NCBI RefSeq assembly: GCF_009379765.1
Contig: NZ_WHTD01000038.1
Coordinates: 1 to 55,449, forward strand
Direction: 5' to 3'
Length of the DNA: 55,449 nucleotides
DNA from: Actinophytocola sp.
Lineage (GTDB): Bacteria > Actinomycetota > Actinomycetes > Mycobacteriales > Pseudonocardiaceae
In this document: positions 17,034 through 25,222 of the stretch, piece after piece
Layout: the number at the start of each line of letters is the position of its first letter
Numbering within the stretch: the stretch's first letter is position 1
The notes under the pieces: model-generated
The model's input: the letters and a program-made list of their open reading frames with translations, nothing else
The model's database searches: none
What the model was told of the DNA's origin: nothing
Translations under genes and position numbers: made by a program

Positions 17034-17294
17034 TCGGTGGAACCTCCAGAAAACGACCGAGAACAGACCGGTTCCCGGCCACGAGTTTGGTGACCGGAAA
17101 CGTAGTACGCCGCCGATTCCAGGTCAATCGATGTCAGCAAACTGGCGCGCATTATTCGTATGACCAGCCCAACCATTTCTGGCCATCCGGTCCACCCGGC
17201 AACACAGCGCGATCCTCCGGTCGCGCAGTGCTACGAATCCCCTGCTCAACAACACAAAGCGGGAAATGTGCGCCGGCGGGCGCGGGGCGGACCG

Positions 17295-18575
17295 CTACCC
17301 GGCGCTCCCGGCCGTGGCCGCGTCGCGCAACTCCTCGGCCATGGCGATGACGAAGCGCCTCATCGGCGCGAAGTCGTCGACCGAGGACGTCTCCTGCAGG
17401 GAGAGCATGAGCTCCTCGCCGGCATGCGCACGCAAATAGAATGGGCTCTGATTATTGCGTTCCGACGACGACGTCTCAACACTCCAGTTGGTTTCCGCGG
17501 AGTCGTCGGCGGTCGCTGACGTAATGGCCGCCTGCGCCATGTCGCGAAAATTGTAGAAATAGCGGAACCCGCCGCCGACGCCATTCTTTCCGTATTCACT
17601 CACCGCGTCCGCGACCTTGTCCACGTCGAAGATTCCGTGCCGCAGCGACCGCAGCGACTCCCAATGCAGGCGGCGCGCGGCGGTCGGCAGATCCTCCCCG
17701 TCGACGTGGCGGGCGATCATCGGCGCCAACTGGTTCATCGACGTGACCAGGCTGCGCCATCTGGGCTCGAGGCGGTTACCGGCGAAGAGGCCGACGAGGT
17801 GGGTGTCGCGACCGGTCCGGGCGCGCAGCGCCGCCGCATACGCCGCGAACACCACGCTGGGCAACGGGATCCTCCCCTGCCCGGCTAGCAGTTGCGCATC
17901 GCGCAGCGAGGACGCCGAACGTAGCGTCGCCCATCGGGTCCGCGCGTCCGCGGACAGCTCATCCGCCGGTTCCGGCGCCTCGCCCACCACACGCCGCCAG
18001 TGCTCGACGGCGGCTGTCCTGCGGTCCGCCCACGCGTCGGAGTGCTGCTCCTCGGCAAGCTCCCTGCACGTCGGCGCTGACTCGCCGAGATCCTTTCCGG
18101 CGAGGAGATCAAGGAGCTCCGTGCCCAGTTGCAGCATCGACCAGCCGTCCGCGGTGATGTGCTGTACCGACACCACAAGGCATACCGGCCGGCCGGCAGA
18201 GGTGATCAGCCTCGCCCGCCACGGCATGTCCACGGCCAGATCGAACGGCTCGTCGCCAAGCTCCGCGCTCACTTGCCTGGCGAGCGCCGTGGCGTCGGCA
18301 CCACCTTCCTGCACATCGAGCACGACCGGCTCCGGTGCCCAGACCAGCTGCGCGAGATCGCGGCCGAGGTCGAGCTGGTAGCGGGTACGCATCGCCTCGT
18401 GCCGCTCCTCCAGCGCCTCGAGCGCACCCCGCACGTCGGCGGCTGTGACCCCGTCCGGCAGCGGCCAGACCTGTCGCAGGTTGACCCCGCTCATTTGCTC
18501 CAGCGAGAAACGTTCAATCGAGCGCCACAAGGACAGCTGACCAAAGGTCAGCCTGGCTCTGTCGATCACAGTCAT
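17295..18575 (-). CDS. Stand-alone NRPS condensation-domain protein
   Basis: A 426-aa protein equal to a single condensation domain. The core motif HHxxxDG reads QHITADG at residues 138-144. The second, catalytic His139 and the structural Asp143 are present, and only the first His is replaced by Gln. Other C-domain segments include the N-terminal FGQLSLWR and a DFGW-region analogue around FRYFYNFRD. Such free-standing C domains form amide or ester bonds between a carrier-bound acyl group and a soluble or carrier-bound nucleophile. The carrier is probably the protein encoded divergently at 18953. No adenylation module is fused. It is the leftmost enzyme of the biosynthetic set. Confidence 0.88.
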   Translation of the reverse strand: MTVIDRARLTFGQLSLWRSIERFSLEQMSGVNLRQVWPLPDGVTAADVRGALEALEERHEAMRTRYQLDLGRDLAQLVWAPEPVVLDVQEGGADATALARQVSAELGDEPFDLAVDMPWRARLITSAGRPVCLVVSVQHITADGWSMLQLGTELLDLLAGKDLGESAPTCRELAEEQHSDAWADRRTAAVEHWRRVVGEAPEPADELSADARTRWATLRSASSLRDAQLLAGQGRIPLPSVVFAAYAAALRARTGRDTHLVGLFAGNRLEPRWRSLVTSMNQLAPMIARHVDGEDLPTAARRLHWESLRSLRHGIFDVDKVADAVSEYGKNGVGGGFRYFYNFRDMAQAAITSATADDSAETNWSVETSSSERNNQSPFYLRAHAGEELMLSLQETSSVDDFAPMRRFVIAMAEELRDAATAGSAG

Positions 18576-18721
18576 CGGTCCTCCTCGCCGGTATGGCTCA
18601 CCGTAGCAGCGGCCCGATCAAGTTCATGATTTTGCCAGCCCTCGACCATAAGCGCGGATATGACACGGAGCAATCGATCACGTGCTGTACGCATTGGTCG
18701 GCGAGACCTACTCGCCGATGA

Positions 18722-18739
18722 ATGTGATCCACGTCACAT
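18722..18739. promoter_or_regulatory. CRP/FNR-type binding site
   Basis: TGTGA-N6-TCACA at 18723-18738, with A and T extending the dyad by one base on each side, is a perfect match to the CRP consensus. Its centre is about 71 bp before the predicted transcription start of the carrier-protein gene, a class I activator position. Streptomyces Crp is known to bind GTGA-N6-GNCAC-like sites in antibiotic clusters. Action here is inferred. Confidence 0.55.
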
Positions 18740-18765
18740 CTGTACCGGTGTTGTGACGTTTGTCG

Positions 18766-18795
18766 TTGACGGCCACAGTCGCTGATCCTTACTGT
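18766..18795 (+). promoter_or_regulatory. Promoter of the carrier-protein unit
   Basis: TTGACG (18766-18771), an 18-bp spacer and TACTGT (18790-18795) resemble a housekeeping promoter. The start would be about 18802, giving a 5' leader of roughly 150 bases that contains a 30-codon reading frame before the ACP gene. Confidence 0.55.
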
Positions 18796-18863
18796 CTCAT
18801 TCGCTCTTCGCGTCGCACACGCTCCAAGTCGGCAAAAGAGCGGTACCGGGAGGGACCTTCGGG

Positions 18864-18956
18864 ATGCCAGCGCTAATCACCGTTATTGCTGGCTGCGTGT
18901 GGCACGGTAATTCACCGGTTCCTCGAGCCGAAAATGTGGAGGACGTCACACGATGA
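18864..18956 (+). CDS. Possible 30-aa leader peptide coupled to the ACP
   Basis: ATG 18864 follows GGGAGGG by about 9 bases and opens a 30-codon frame (start MPALITVIAGCVWHGNSPVP) whose TGA overlaps the ACP start as ATGA. The N-terminal half is hydrophobic with one Cys, and the C-terminal part is charged. It could be a coupling leader for the ACP or a chance frame. The ACP also has its own GGAGG site, so the leader is not required. No homologue is known to me. Confidence 0.3.
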   Translation: MPALITVIAGCVWHGNSPVPRAENVEDVTR

Positions 18957-19225
18957 GTGACTGGGATGACCGGTTTCCGGCCCTGCTGAGCGAGAGCCTG
19001 CCAGAACTCCCAGAAGGGGCCGTCCTCGAATCGGATACCGACCTCGCCGCGGCCGGGCTCGACTCGGTTCAATTGATCAGTCTGGTCATGGCGCTGGAGG
19101 CGGAATACGGTGTGACCTTCGCCGACGAGTATTTCTCCAGTAAGACTTTTGCCACGCCCGGCACGGTGTGGCAGGCCGTACTAGAACTGCGGAGCGAGAA
19201 AAAAGAGGTGCCGCAGTCCCGGTGA
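18953..19225 (+). CDS. Acyl/peptidyl carrier protein
   Basis: A 90-aa single carrier domain. The phosphopantetheine attachment Ser38 lies in AAGLDSVQLI, a good LDSxxL motif, and the rest (LVMALEAEYGVTFADEYFSS) is the usual acidic four-helix bundle. It would hold a substrate as a thioester for the condensation-domain protein encoded divergently, possibly loaded by one of the two acyl ligases. The ATG at 18953 has GGAGG 8-9 bases before it. Its stop abuts the stop of the convergent KAS-like gene with no spacer. Confidence 0.9.
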   Translation: MSDWDDRFPALLSESLPELPEGAVLESDTDLAAAGLDSVQLISLVMALEAEYGVTFADEYFSSKTFATPGTVWQAVLELRSEKKEVPQSR

Positions 19226-20113
19226 CTATCCGCCGCAACGAACGGTAGCGGAAAACAGGTATCCCAGCGTCGGGTCGTACTCCGCGAGCAACACCTGCCG
19301 CCCGCTTTCCTGCCAGCCGGACAGGCCACGCGAAAGCTCGAGCCAGATACCGGTGAACGGCTGGTTCTCCCGGCACACCCGTACGTCGCCGCCGACGCTC
19401 CGATCCGCTACCACCTCAGCCAGCTGTGCACCGAGAAGCACGGTCGGCTCCGACCGGTCGCCGGAAAGCCGGGCCACCTCGGCGGCCAGCACGTCGGCCA
19501 CATGGTGCTCCGCCAGGTTCGTGTGCCGCCGGATCGACAGCGCACCCTGCGGCCCATCCGGTTCCAGCACCACGCCAACCGCCGCGGCGCGATCCGGAAC
19601 CGGTGTGGGCACGGGAAGTTCGTGGTACAAGGTCGGTTGCTCGGCGACCAGCAGCACCGCTCGCCGGCAACCGCCGGTGCGTGCGTAACCGTCGATCAGA
19701 TGCAGCGCGGTGAACGCGGCCAGCAGCCCCTGATCACAGACCGCGAACGCCAGCGGAGCACCCGCGCAGTGCCAGCTCAGGTATGTCGCGGTGGCACGGC
19801 CGAGGCGAACATCGGGGATGCCCGTAGCGAGCACGAGCAGATCGGCCGGACGCTCCTCGGACACCAGTTCGGCGAGCAGCGGCACGCACATCTCCCCGTA
19901 GGAATGACCGACGCCCTGCTCGATCAGATCCTCACGCACCGCGATCCCGTACGGAGCGGTCAAGTCGGCGACATAGGCTCGCAGCGTCGGGTTCACCGCC
20001 TGGCCGGTCAGCTCATCGAAGGTCCGGCCCGCCGCACTGTGCACTCGCACCTGCTTGCCGTCGCCGTTCAGGTCACCCGCGGTCAGCGGTCCGGTGGCGA
20101 ACATTCCACGCAT
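19226..20113 (-). CDS. Degenerate KAS III-like (thiolase-fold) protein
   Basis: A 295-aa thiolase-fold protein. The nucleophile region reads LAFAVCDQGLLAAFTALHLI, placing Cys126 where FabH has its Cys. The FabH His (HQAN) position reads GAQLA, and the Asn (GNTSA) region reads TGIWLEL, so the usual His and Asn are not visible. This suggests a non-elongating role such as acyl transfer (compare CerJ- or DpsC-like KAS III enzymes), or a structural partner of the second KAS-like protein at 26956. It is the last gene of the run 21468 to 19226, starting 8 bp after the sulfotransferase stop. ATG 20113 was chosen; its ribosome site is weak. Confidence 0.72.
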   Translation of the reverse strand: MRGMFATGPLTAGDLNGDGKQVRVHSAAGRTFDELTGQAVNPTLRAYVADLTAPYGIAVREDLIEQGVGHSYGEMCVPLLAELVSEERPADLLVLATGIPDVRLGRATATYLSWHCAGAPLAFAVCDQGLLAAFTALHLIDGYARTGGCRRAVLLVAEQPTLYHELPVPTPVPDRAAAVGVVLEPDGPQGALSIRRHTNLAEHHVADVLAAEVARLSGDRSEPTVLLGAQLAEVVADRSVGGDVRVCRENQPFTGIWLELSRGLSGWQESGRQVLLAEYDPTLGYLFSATVRCGG

Positions 20114-20121
20114 TCTGTTGG

Positions 20122-20865
20122 CTACCAGTCGTAGCCCAGGCGTTCCGCGAGGTCGCCGTAGCGCTTGCGGAAGAGCTTGAGGTGGTCGTCGGTGAGGTGG
20201 TTGCGCCAGTCGCCGGCGACTCCCTTGCGGTAGTGGCTCTTCTCGTCCTCCTCGCCGATCTTCCTTCCCCCGCCGGCCATCTGATCGAAGCTGCGGGTCC
20301 GCAACAACTCGTCGAGATAGCCGTCGGGTAGCAGGTCGAGCACCTCCCAGTGCGCGAGCATGCGCCGCCACTGCCCGACCGAGTCGCTGACCAGGTCCTC
20401 CATCCGAACGGCCAGGACGTCCGGAGCGTCGTAGTTCCACGACAGCATGTGATCGAGGAAGTACCCACTGAACTCGACCTCAGCCATCATTCCCGCGTCT
20501 TTGTCCATCTTGCGCAGGTTGATTCGATGCCGGATCAGCTCCGTCCACTGCACTCCGTCCACTTCGATCGGATGGGAGTTGCGATGGCTGAAGTAGGCGG
20601 ACACCACCATGTCCCGCGGGTCTCGGAACAGGTGCACACCACGCGATTCCGGCAACGTGTCGACGTCCATCTGCCTGGCATTGGTCAACATCAGGAAATC
20701 CGGCCGCAGCGCCGCCACCGCGTCGCCGAGCGAGCCGTGCTCCGCCCACTGGTGATGGACGAAGTAGATCTGGAACCGCATGCCGAGCGTCGCCGCGATG
20801 TCCTGCACGATTGCCTTGGACCACATCGACGCCGCTCGATGCCTTGCATAAAACGCACGAAGCAC
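20122..20865 (-). CDS. PAPS-dependent sulfotransferase
   Basis: A 247-aa cytosolic sulfotransferase-domain protein with a GTG start after AGGAGG. The 5'-phosphosulfate loop region is at RAASMWSKAIVQD. The 3'-phosphate segment LFRDPRDMVVSAYFSH is clear, and the C-terminal YRKGVAGDWRNHLTDDH matches the RKG-x-x-GDW-K-N family motif. It should move sulfate from PAPS to a hydroxyl of the product or an intermediate, which hints that the final compound is sulfated or that sulfation activates a leaving group. It is co-transcribed with the mycothiol-type gene (9 bp upstream) and the KAS-like gene. Confidence 0.88.
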   Translation of the reverse strand: MLRAFYARHRAASMWSKAIVQDIAATLGMRFQIYFVHHQWAEHGSLGDAVAALRPDFLMLTNARQMDVDTLPESRGVHLFRDPRDMVVSAYFSHRNSHPIEVDGVQWTELIRHRINLRKMDKDAGMMAEVEFSGYFLDHMLSWNYDAPDVLAVRMEDLVSDSVGQWRRMLAHWEVLDLLPDGYLDELLRTRSFDQMAGGGRKIGEEDEKSHYRKGVAGDWRNHLTDDHLKLFRKRYGDLAERLGYDW

Positions 20866-20874
20866 GTGCCCCTC

Positions 20875-21468
20875 CTACAGGTCCTGGTCAGGCCAGTTCG
20901 GCGATCGCCCCAGAAAGCCCAGCATCCGGTCCGCCACCGGCGCGTCGTCGGCAACCGGAACCCGGTTTCCCCACGGCGCACCGGGACCACCCCACACCCG
21001 CGGGATGTCCGGCCAGCGCTGGCCCATTGTCAATACGGTACGGCAGGACTCCTCGTCCAGTGCTGGGTCCTGACCAACTGCCCGCGCCACATCCCAGCCG
21101 TGCACCAGGTAGTCGATGAAGTGCATGCCGATAGCACGGGAGCCCGGCATCTTCCCGTAGTCGAGCACCTCAACGGTCCGGTCGAGCACCGCGTCGTCGG
21201 CGAACGCCTCCGCCACCCGCCGTGCCGACTCCTGGTACGCGGCCTGCCAGTTCTCGCCAAGCGGCGGTCCCGCCCATACGTCCGGATCCGCCGGCCTCCC
21301 CTCCGCGGCGTCGGCGAAGCCGTGGTTGTTCGCGGTCATGTGCCGCAGCAACGCGGCAAGGTCCCATTCCACGCACGGTGTCGGTCGCCGCAGCCGGTCG
21401 TCCGACACGCTCGCCACGATGCGGCAGGTTGCCTCTGACACCCGCCTATCGAGCTCACGCAAGTCCAT
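20875..21468 (-). CDS. TIGR03086-type metal-binding (maleylpyruvate isomerase-like) protein
   Basis: A 197-aa DinB/MDMPI-fold protein. The start MDLRELDRRVSEATCRIVAS and TPCVEWDLAALLRHMTANN (with the first metal His), followed by HFIDYLVHGWDVARAVG (second His pair), are typical of actinobacterial TIGR03086 proteins related to mycothiol-dependent maleylpyruvate isomerase. The true reaction is usually unknown; thiol-dependent isomerisation or transfer is the family theme. The frame is open upstream, but ATG 21468 is where homology begins. It leads the operon with the sulfotransferase and KAS-like gene and is divergent from the first ligase. Confidence 0.8.
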   Translation of the reverse strand: MDLRELDRRVSEATCRIVASVSDDRLRRPTPCVEWDLAALLRHMTANNHGFADAAEGRPADPDVWAGPPLGENWQAAYQESARRVAEAFADDAVLDRTVEVLDYGKMPGSRAIGMHFIDYLVHGWDVARAVGQDPALDEESCRTVLTMGQRWPDIPRVWGGPGAPWGNRVPVADDAPVADRMLGFLGRSPNWPDQDL

Positions 21469-21690
21469 GCGGCAGACAGTACCCCGGGCGTGCCCACATG
21501 GAACGGATCGAAGACGTCCGCGCGAATCGGCGCACAAGCTACTCCATTCGGCCTACGTCGATTTGGTGCTGTGGTCGTGCATTTTACCCAACCATCGTCG
21601 GGGCCACGAAGGTAGAGTTCACCGTCGCCGCAACGACTTCGGCGAAACGAGACCTGGTAACTCGCGGTAGCGAAGCGTGTGGAGAACGAG

Positions 21691-23286
21691 ATGGCAGCCA
21701 AGTCGGACATGCGGCCGAACTACGTGCGCAAGGCGCTGGAACTGTTCGCCGGGTACGCCGACCGAGTGGCGATCGTCGCCGGCGACCGGCGGCTCACCTT
21801 CGCCGAACTGCGCGCCGGCGTGCTGGACATCGCCGCGAACCTCGCCGAGCACGGTCTGCGTCCCGGCACAACGGTCGCGGTACTGGTCGGCCATCCGATC
21901 GAGGCGCCGATGCTGCAGCTGGCGTTGCACCTGCTCGGTTGCCGGACGGCGTGGATCTCCAACAGCGGAACGCCTGTCGAGCAGGACGCCTACCTCGCCA
22001 AGGTGCGACCGGACGCCTTCGTCTATGACGCGCGGACCCACGGCCAGCGGGGCCGCAAGCACACGGAAAGCCTTGGCGTGCCGGGGTTCTGCCTCGGCCC
22101 GAACGGCGTGGGGCCGGACGCGCTCGCCGCTCGCCCCGCCGGCGCCGTACCGTTCGACGTGGACACCGCGGCCGGTACGCCGGAGTCGGTGTTCCAGACC
22201 AGCGGTACCACCGGAATACCGAAACCACTGCTCCACACGGCAAACCTCTACGAGCAGATCCTCATGCTCGCCGAACAGATCGTCGCCGCCGGCGAACCAC
22301 GCTACCGCCACCTCACCGTCACTCCACTGTGGATCGTTTCCGGACAGACCTCGGCATTCCTGTACCTGTTCACCGGATCCACCCTCGTCATCATGCGCTT
22401 CCTTGGTGCAGGGGAGTTTCTCGGCATCATCGAGCGGGAACGGATCAACTCCGCGTATGTCTCACCGTTGATGTTCCAGGACCTGCTCGACCATCCGGAC
22501 TCGAAGAGCTACGACTGCTCGAGCCTGCACACGCTCAGCGTTGGCAGCGCGGCGATCACCCCCGCCCGGCTGCGGCAGGGCATCGAGCGCTTCGGACCGG
22601 TCCTCCGCATCACCTACGGGCTGTCGGAATCCCCGTTCATCTCGGCGTTTCCCAACATCAACTCCGATCCCGCGCGGCCGGGCCGGCTGCGGTCGTGCGG
22701 CACCACCTACGGCGACGTGCGGCTGCAGATCCGCGGCGAGGACGGCACGGTGCTGCCACCGGGCGAGAGCGGTGAGCTGTGGGTGGCCACCGAGCTCAAC
22801 TTCGCCGGCTATGTGGGGATGCCGGAGTTGACCGCGGGAACCTTGGTGGACGGCTGGCTGCGTACCCGCGACGTCGGCCACGTCGACGAGGAGGGCTACA
22901 TCCACCTCACGGGCCGGGCCAGCGACATGATCATCACCGGCTCCGGCAGCATCCACATCTTCCCCCGGCCGATCGAGGACGTCCTGGCCACGCACCCCGA
23001 TGTACGGGAGGCCGCGGTGATCGGCGTGCCGGACTCCGACCGCGGCGAGGTCGCACACGCCTACGTCGTGCTGGCCGAGGGCGCGACGGTCACCGAGAAG
23101 GAACTCGGCGATCTGGTCGCCGGCAAGCTCAGCCGAACCTGGACGCCCCGCACGTTCGAGTTCATCGACGCGCTGCCGCGAACCGGTAGCGGCAAGACGA
23201 ACCTCAACCAGTTGCGGACCAGGTACACCGCCGAGCACGCGGACAGTTCACTCGAGGCGGAGGAGCGGCCCACCGTCAGGGCCTAG
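21691..23286 (+). CDS. Acyl-CoA ligase / AMP-forming enzyme, copy 1
   Basis: A 531-aa ANL-superfamily ligase that activates a carboxylic acid as acyl-AMP and transfers it to CoA or a carrier. Motifs: P-loop FQTSGTTGIPKP, ITYGLSESPF (A5), TRDVGHVDEEGYIHLTGRA (A7) with D and R, and the C-terminal catalytic Lys in RTGSGKTNL. ATG 21691 is preferred to GTG 21679 because GGAG sits 7-8 bases before it. It is about 70% identical to the next gene. The last codons and stop lie in the left end of a MITE-like element, so its C-terminus may have been altered by insertion. The substrate is likely an aromatic or medium acyl acid. Confidence 0.9.
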   Translation: MAAKSDMRPNYVRKALELFAGYADRVAIVAGDRRLTFAELRAGVLDIAANLAEHGLRPGTTVAVLVGHPIEAPMLQLALHLLGCRTAWISNSGTPVEQDAYLAKVRPDAFVYDARTHGQRGRKHTESLGVPGFCLGPNGVGPDALAARPAGAVPFDVDTAAGTPESVFQTSGTTGIPKPLLHTANLYEQILMLAEQIVAAGEPRYRHLTVTPLWIVSGQTSAFLYLFTGSTLVIMRFLGAGEFLGIIERERINSAYVSPLMFQDLLDHPDSKSYDCSSLHTLSVGSAAITPARLRQGIERFGPVLRITYGLSESPFISAFPNINSDPARPGRLRSCGTTYGDVRLQIRGEDGTVLPPGESGELWVATELNFAGYVGMPELTAGTLVDGWLRTRDVGHVDEEGYIHLTGRASDMIITGSGSIHIFPRPIEDVLATHPDVREAAVIGVPDSDRGEVAHAYVVLAEGATVTEKELGDLVAGKLSRTWTPRTFEFIDALPRTGSGKTNLNQLRTRYTAEHADSSLEAEERPTVRA

Positions 23287-23456
23287 TGTCGCGTGATCCT
23301 GTTCCTTTGCGTCCGCTGTGGTTCCACGTGGTTCCTGGCGAGGCGGAGGAAAGCCGCTCGTACTGGATGTACTTGGGCTTTTCTCCAACGCCGTAACACA
23401 GACAGGGGCCGCGTTGGCCGCAGCGGCGTAAAGGTTTCAGGGTCACGCGACACTAG
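23283..23456. mobile_element. MITE-like element, 174 bp, between the ligase genes
   Basis: Terminal inverted repeats of 19 bp (23283-23301 and 23438-23456, 18 of 19 matching, beginning CTAGTGTCGCGTGA) bound a 174-bp stretch with no gene. The outermost CTAG could be target-site duplication. The size and the lack of coding sequence fit a miniature inverted-repeat element mobilised by a transposase elsewhere. It contains the stop codon of ligase copy 1. Bases 23457-23640 hold the presumed leader or promoter of copy 2. Confidence 0.65.
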
Positions 23457-23647
23457 TGCCGCACCACGAAAGGTTCCCCAGACGGGACCAACATCGCTGA
23501 CCCGTTCAGCCGAACACCGCGCACACCGTGACAGGAATTCACATCGTCCGGCGTGTCGCGGCGCTTTCCCAGGTAGGGTGCAGCCGCTCGGATCCGTTGG
23601 CGTGCAACACATTGTGACTCACTACCGAAGAGTACCTGGAGTGTGTG

Positions 23648-25222
23648 ATGAGTTCCCTGCCAGCCACCGGACCGGGTTACGTGTTGCGGGCACTGGAGCT
23701 TTTCGCGGAGTACGGCGACCGGGAGGCACTGGTGGTCGGCGAGACCCGGTTCACCTATACGGAACTCCGCGCCGCGGTCCTCGACATCACGGCGAACCTG
23801 GTCGACTCCGGTCTGCGGCCCGGCACCACGGTAGCGATGATGCTTGGCTATCCGCCGCAGGCACCGATGATCCAGCTCGCACTGCACCTGCTCGGTTGCC
23901 GCACAGCGTGGGTGTCCAACGCCGGCTCAGCGAGGGAGCTGGCCGCCTATCTCGACCAGGTGCGGCCTGAGGCACTGCTGTACGAAGTGGCCGCGCACGA
24001 GCAACGCGGCCGCGACATCATCGACCGGCTCGGGATTCCGGCGTTCTGCGTCGGTCCAGGCGACGCCGGCCCGGACATCCTCGCGCCGCGCCGCGCCGGC
24101 TCCGCACCGTTCGATGTGGACACCGCGACCGGCACGCCGGAGTCGGTGTTCCAGACCAGCGGTACCACCGGAATACCGAAACCACTGCTCCACACGGCAA
24201 ACCTCTACGAGCAGATCCTCGCCCTCGCTGAGCAGATCGTCGCCGCCGGGGAACCGCGCCACCGCCACCTCACCGTGACGCCGATGTGGTTCGTCGCCGG
24301 GCAGACCTCGGCGTTTCTGTACCTGTTCACCGGCGGCACGCTGCTGGTCATGCGGTTCTACCGCGCCACGGAGTTTCTCGAGCTGCTGGCACGGGAACAG
24401 GTCAACTCCACGTTCATCACCCCGCTGATGCTCTACGAGCTGCTGGACCATCCCGACATCGACACGCACGATCTGTCCGCGCTGGACGTGCTGAGCGTGG
24501 GCACCGCGGCCAGCAACCCGGTACGGCTGCGCCAGGCCGTCGACCGCTTCGGCCCCGTCGTGCGCATCACCTACGGCCTGTCGGAATCTCCCTTCATCTC
24601 CGCGTTTCCCGGCATCGACGACGACCCGCGCCGGCAGGAGCGGATCAGCTCCTGCGGGCCGGCGTACGGCGACGTGCGGCTGCAGATCCGCGGCGAGGAC
24701 GGCACGGTGCTGCCGGCGGGCAGGACCGGCGAGCTGTGGGTGGCCAGCAAGCTCAACTTCGCCGGCTACGTCGCCCGGCCGAAGCAGACCGCGGAGACGC
24801 TCGTCGACGGCTGGGTGCGCACCGGCGATCTCGGCTACGTCGACGACGAGGGCTACATCTACCTCACCGGCCGGGCCAGCGACGTCATCATCACGACCTA
24901 CGGCAGCTACCACATCTTCCCGCGTGCGATCGAGGACGCGCTGACCACTCACCCGCAGGTCCGCGCGGCCGCGGTGATCGGCGTGCCACACCCGAAGCAC
25001 GGTGAGGCCGCCCATGCCTACGTGGTACTCGCCGACGGCGCCACGGTCACCGAACAGGAGCTCAGCGAGCTGGTTACCGAGAAGCTCACCTGGGCGTGGG
25101 CGCCGCGGTCGTTCGACTTCGTCGACGATCTGCCCAGGACCGGCAGTGGCAAGACGAACACGCGGCAGCTGCGCGAGGAGTACGCGGCTGCGCATGTGTT
25201 GGTGGAAAGCACAACGGATTGA
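23648..25222 (+). CDS. Acyl-CoA ligase / AMP-forming enzyme, copy 2
   Basis: A 524-aa paralogue of the upstream ligase with the same motifs: FQTSGTTGIPKP, ITYGLSESPF, GDLGYVDDEGYIYLTGRA and C-terminal Lys in RTGSGKTNT. ATG 23648 has GGAG 6 bases upstream. Two blocks are identical at DNA level to copy 1: 24134-24220 with 22177-22263 (87 bp) and 24665-24714 with 22708-22757 (50 bp), although the genes are otherwise diverged, which suggests gene conversion. The pair may activate two different acids that are later joined. Its stop overlaps the TTG start of the MFS gene. Confidence 0.9.
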   Translation: MSSLPATGPGYVLRALELFAEYGDREALVVGETRFTYTELRAAVLDITANLVDSGLRPGTTVAMMLGYPPQAPMIQLALHLLGCRTAWVSNAGSARELAAYLDQVRPEALLYEVAAHEQRGRDIIDRLGIPAFCVGPGDAGPDILAPRRAGSAPFDVDTATGTPESVFQTSGTTGIPKPLLHTANLYEQILALAEQIVAAGEPRHRHLTVTPMWFVAGQTSAFLYLFTGGTLLVMRFYRATEFLELLAREQVNSTFITPLMLYELLDHPDIDTHDLSALDVLSVGTAASNPVRLRQAVDRFGPVVRITYGLSESPFISAFPGIDDDPRRQERISSCGPAYGDVRLQIRGEDGTVLPAGRTGELWVASKLNFAGYVARPKQTAETLVDGWVRTGDLGYVDDEGYIYLTGRASDVIITTYGSYHIFPRAIEDALTTHPQVRAAAVIGVPHPKHGEAAHAYVVLADGATVTEQELSELVTEKLTWAWAPRSFDFVDDLPRTGSGKTNTRQLREEYAAAHVLVESTTD

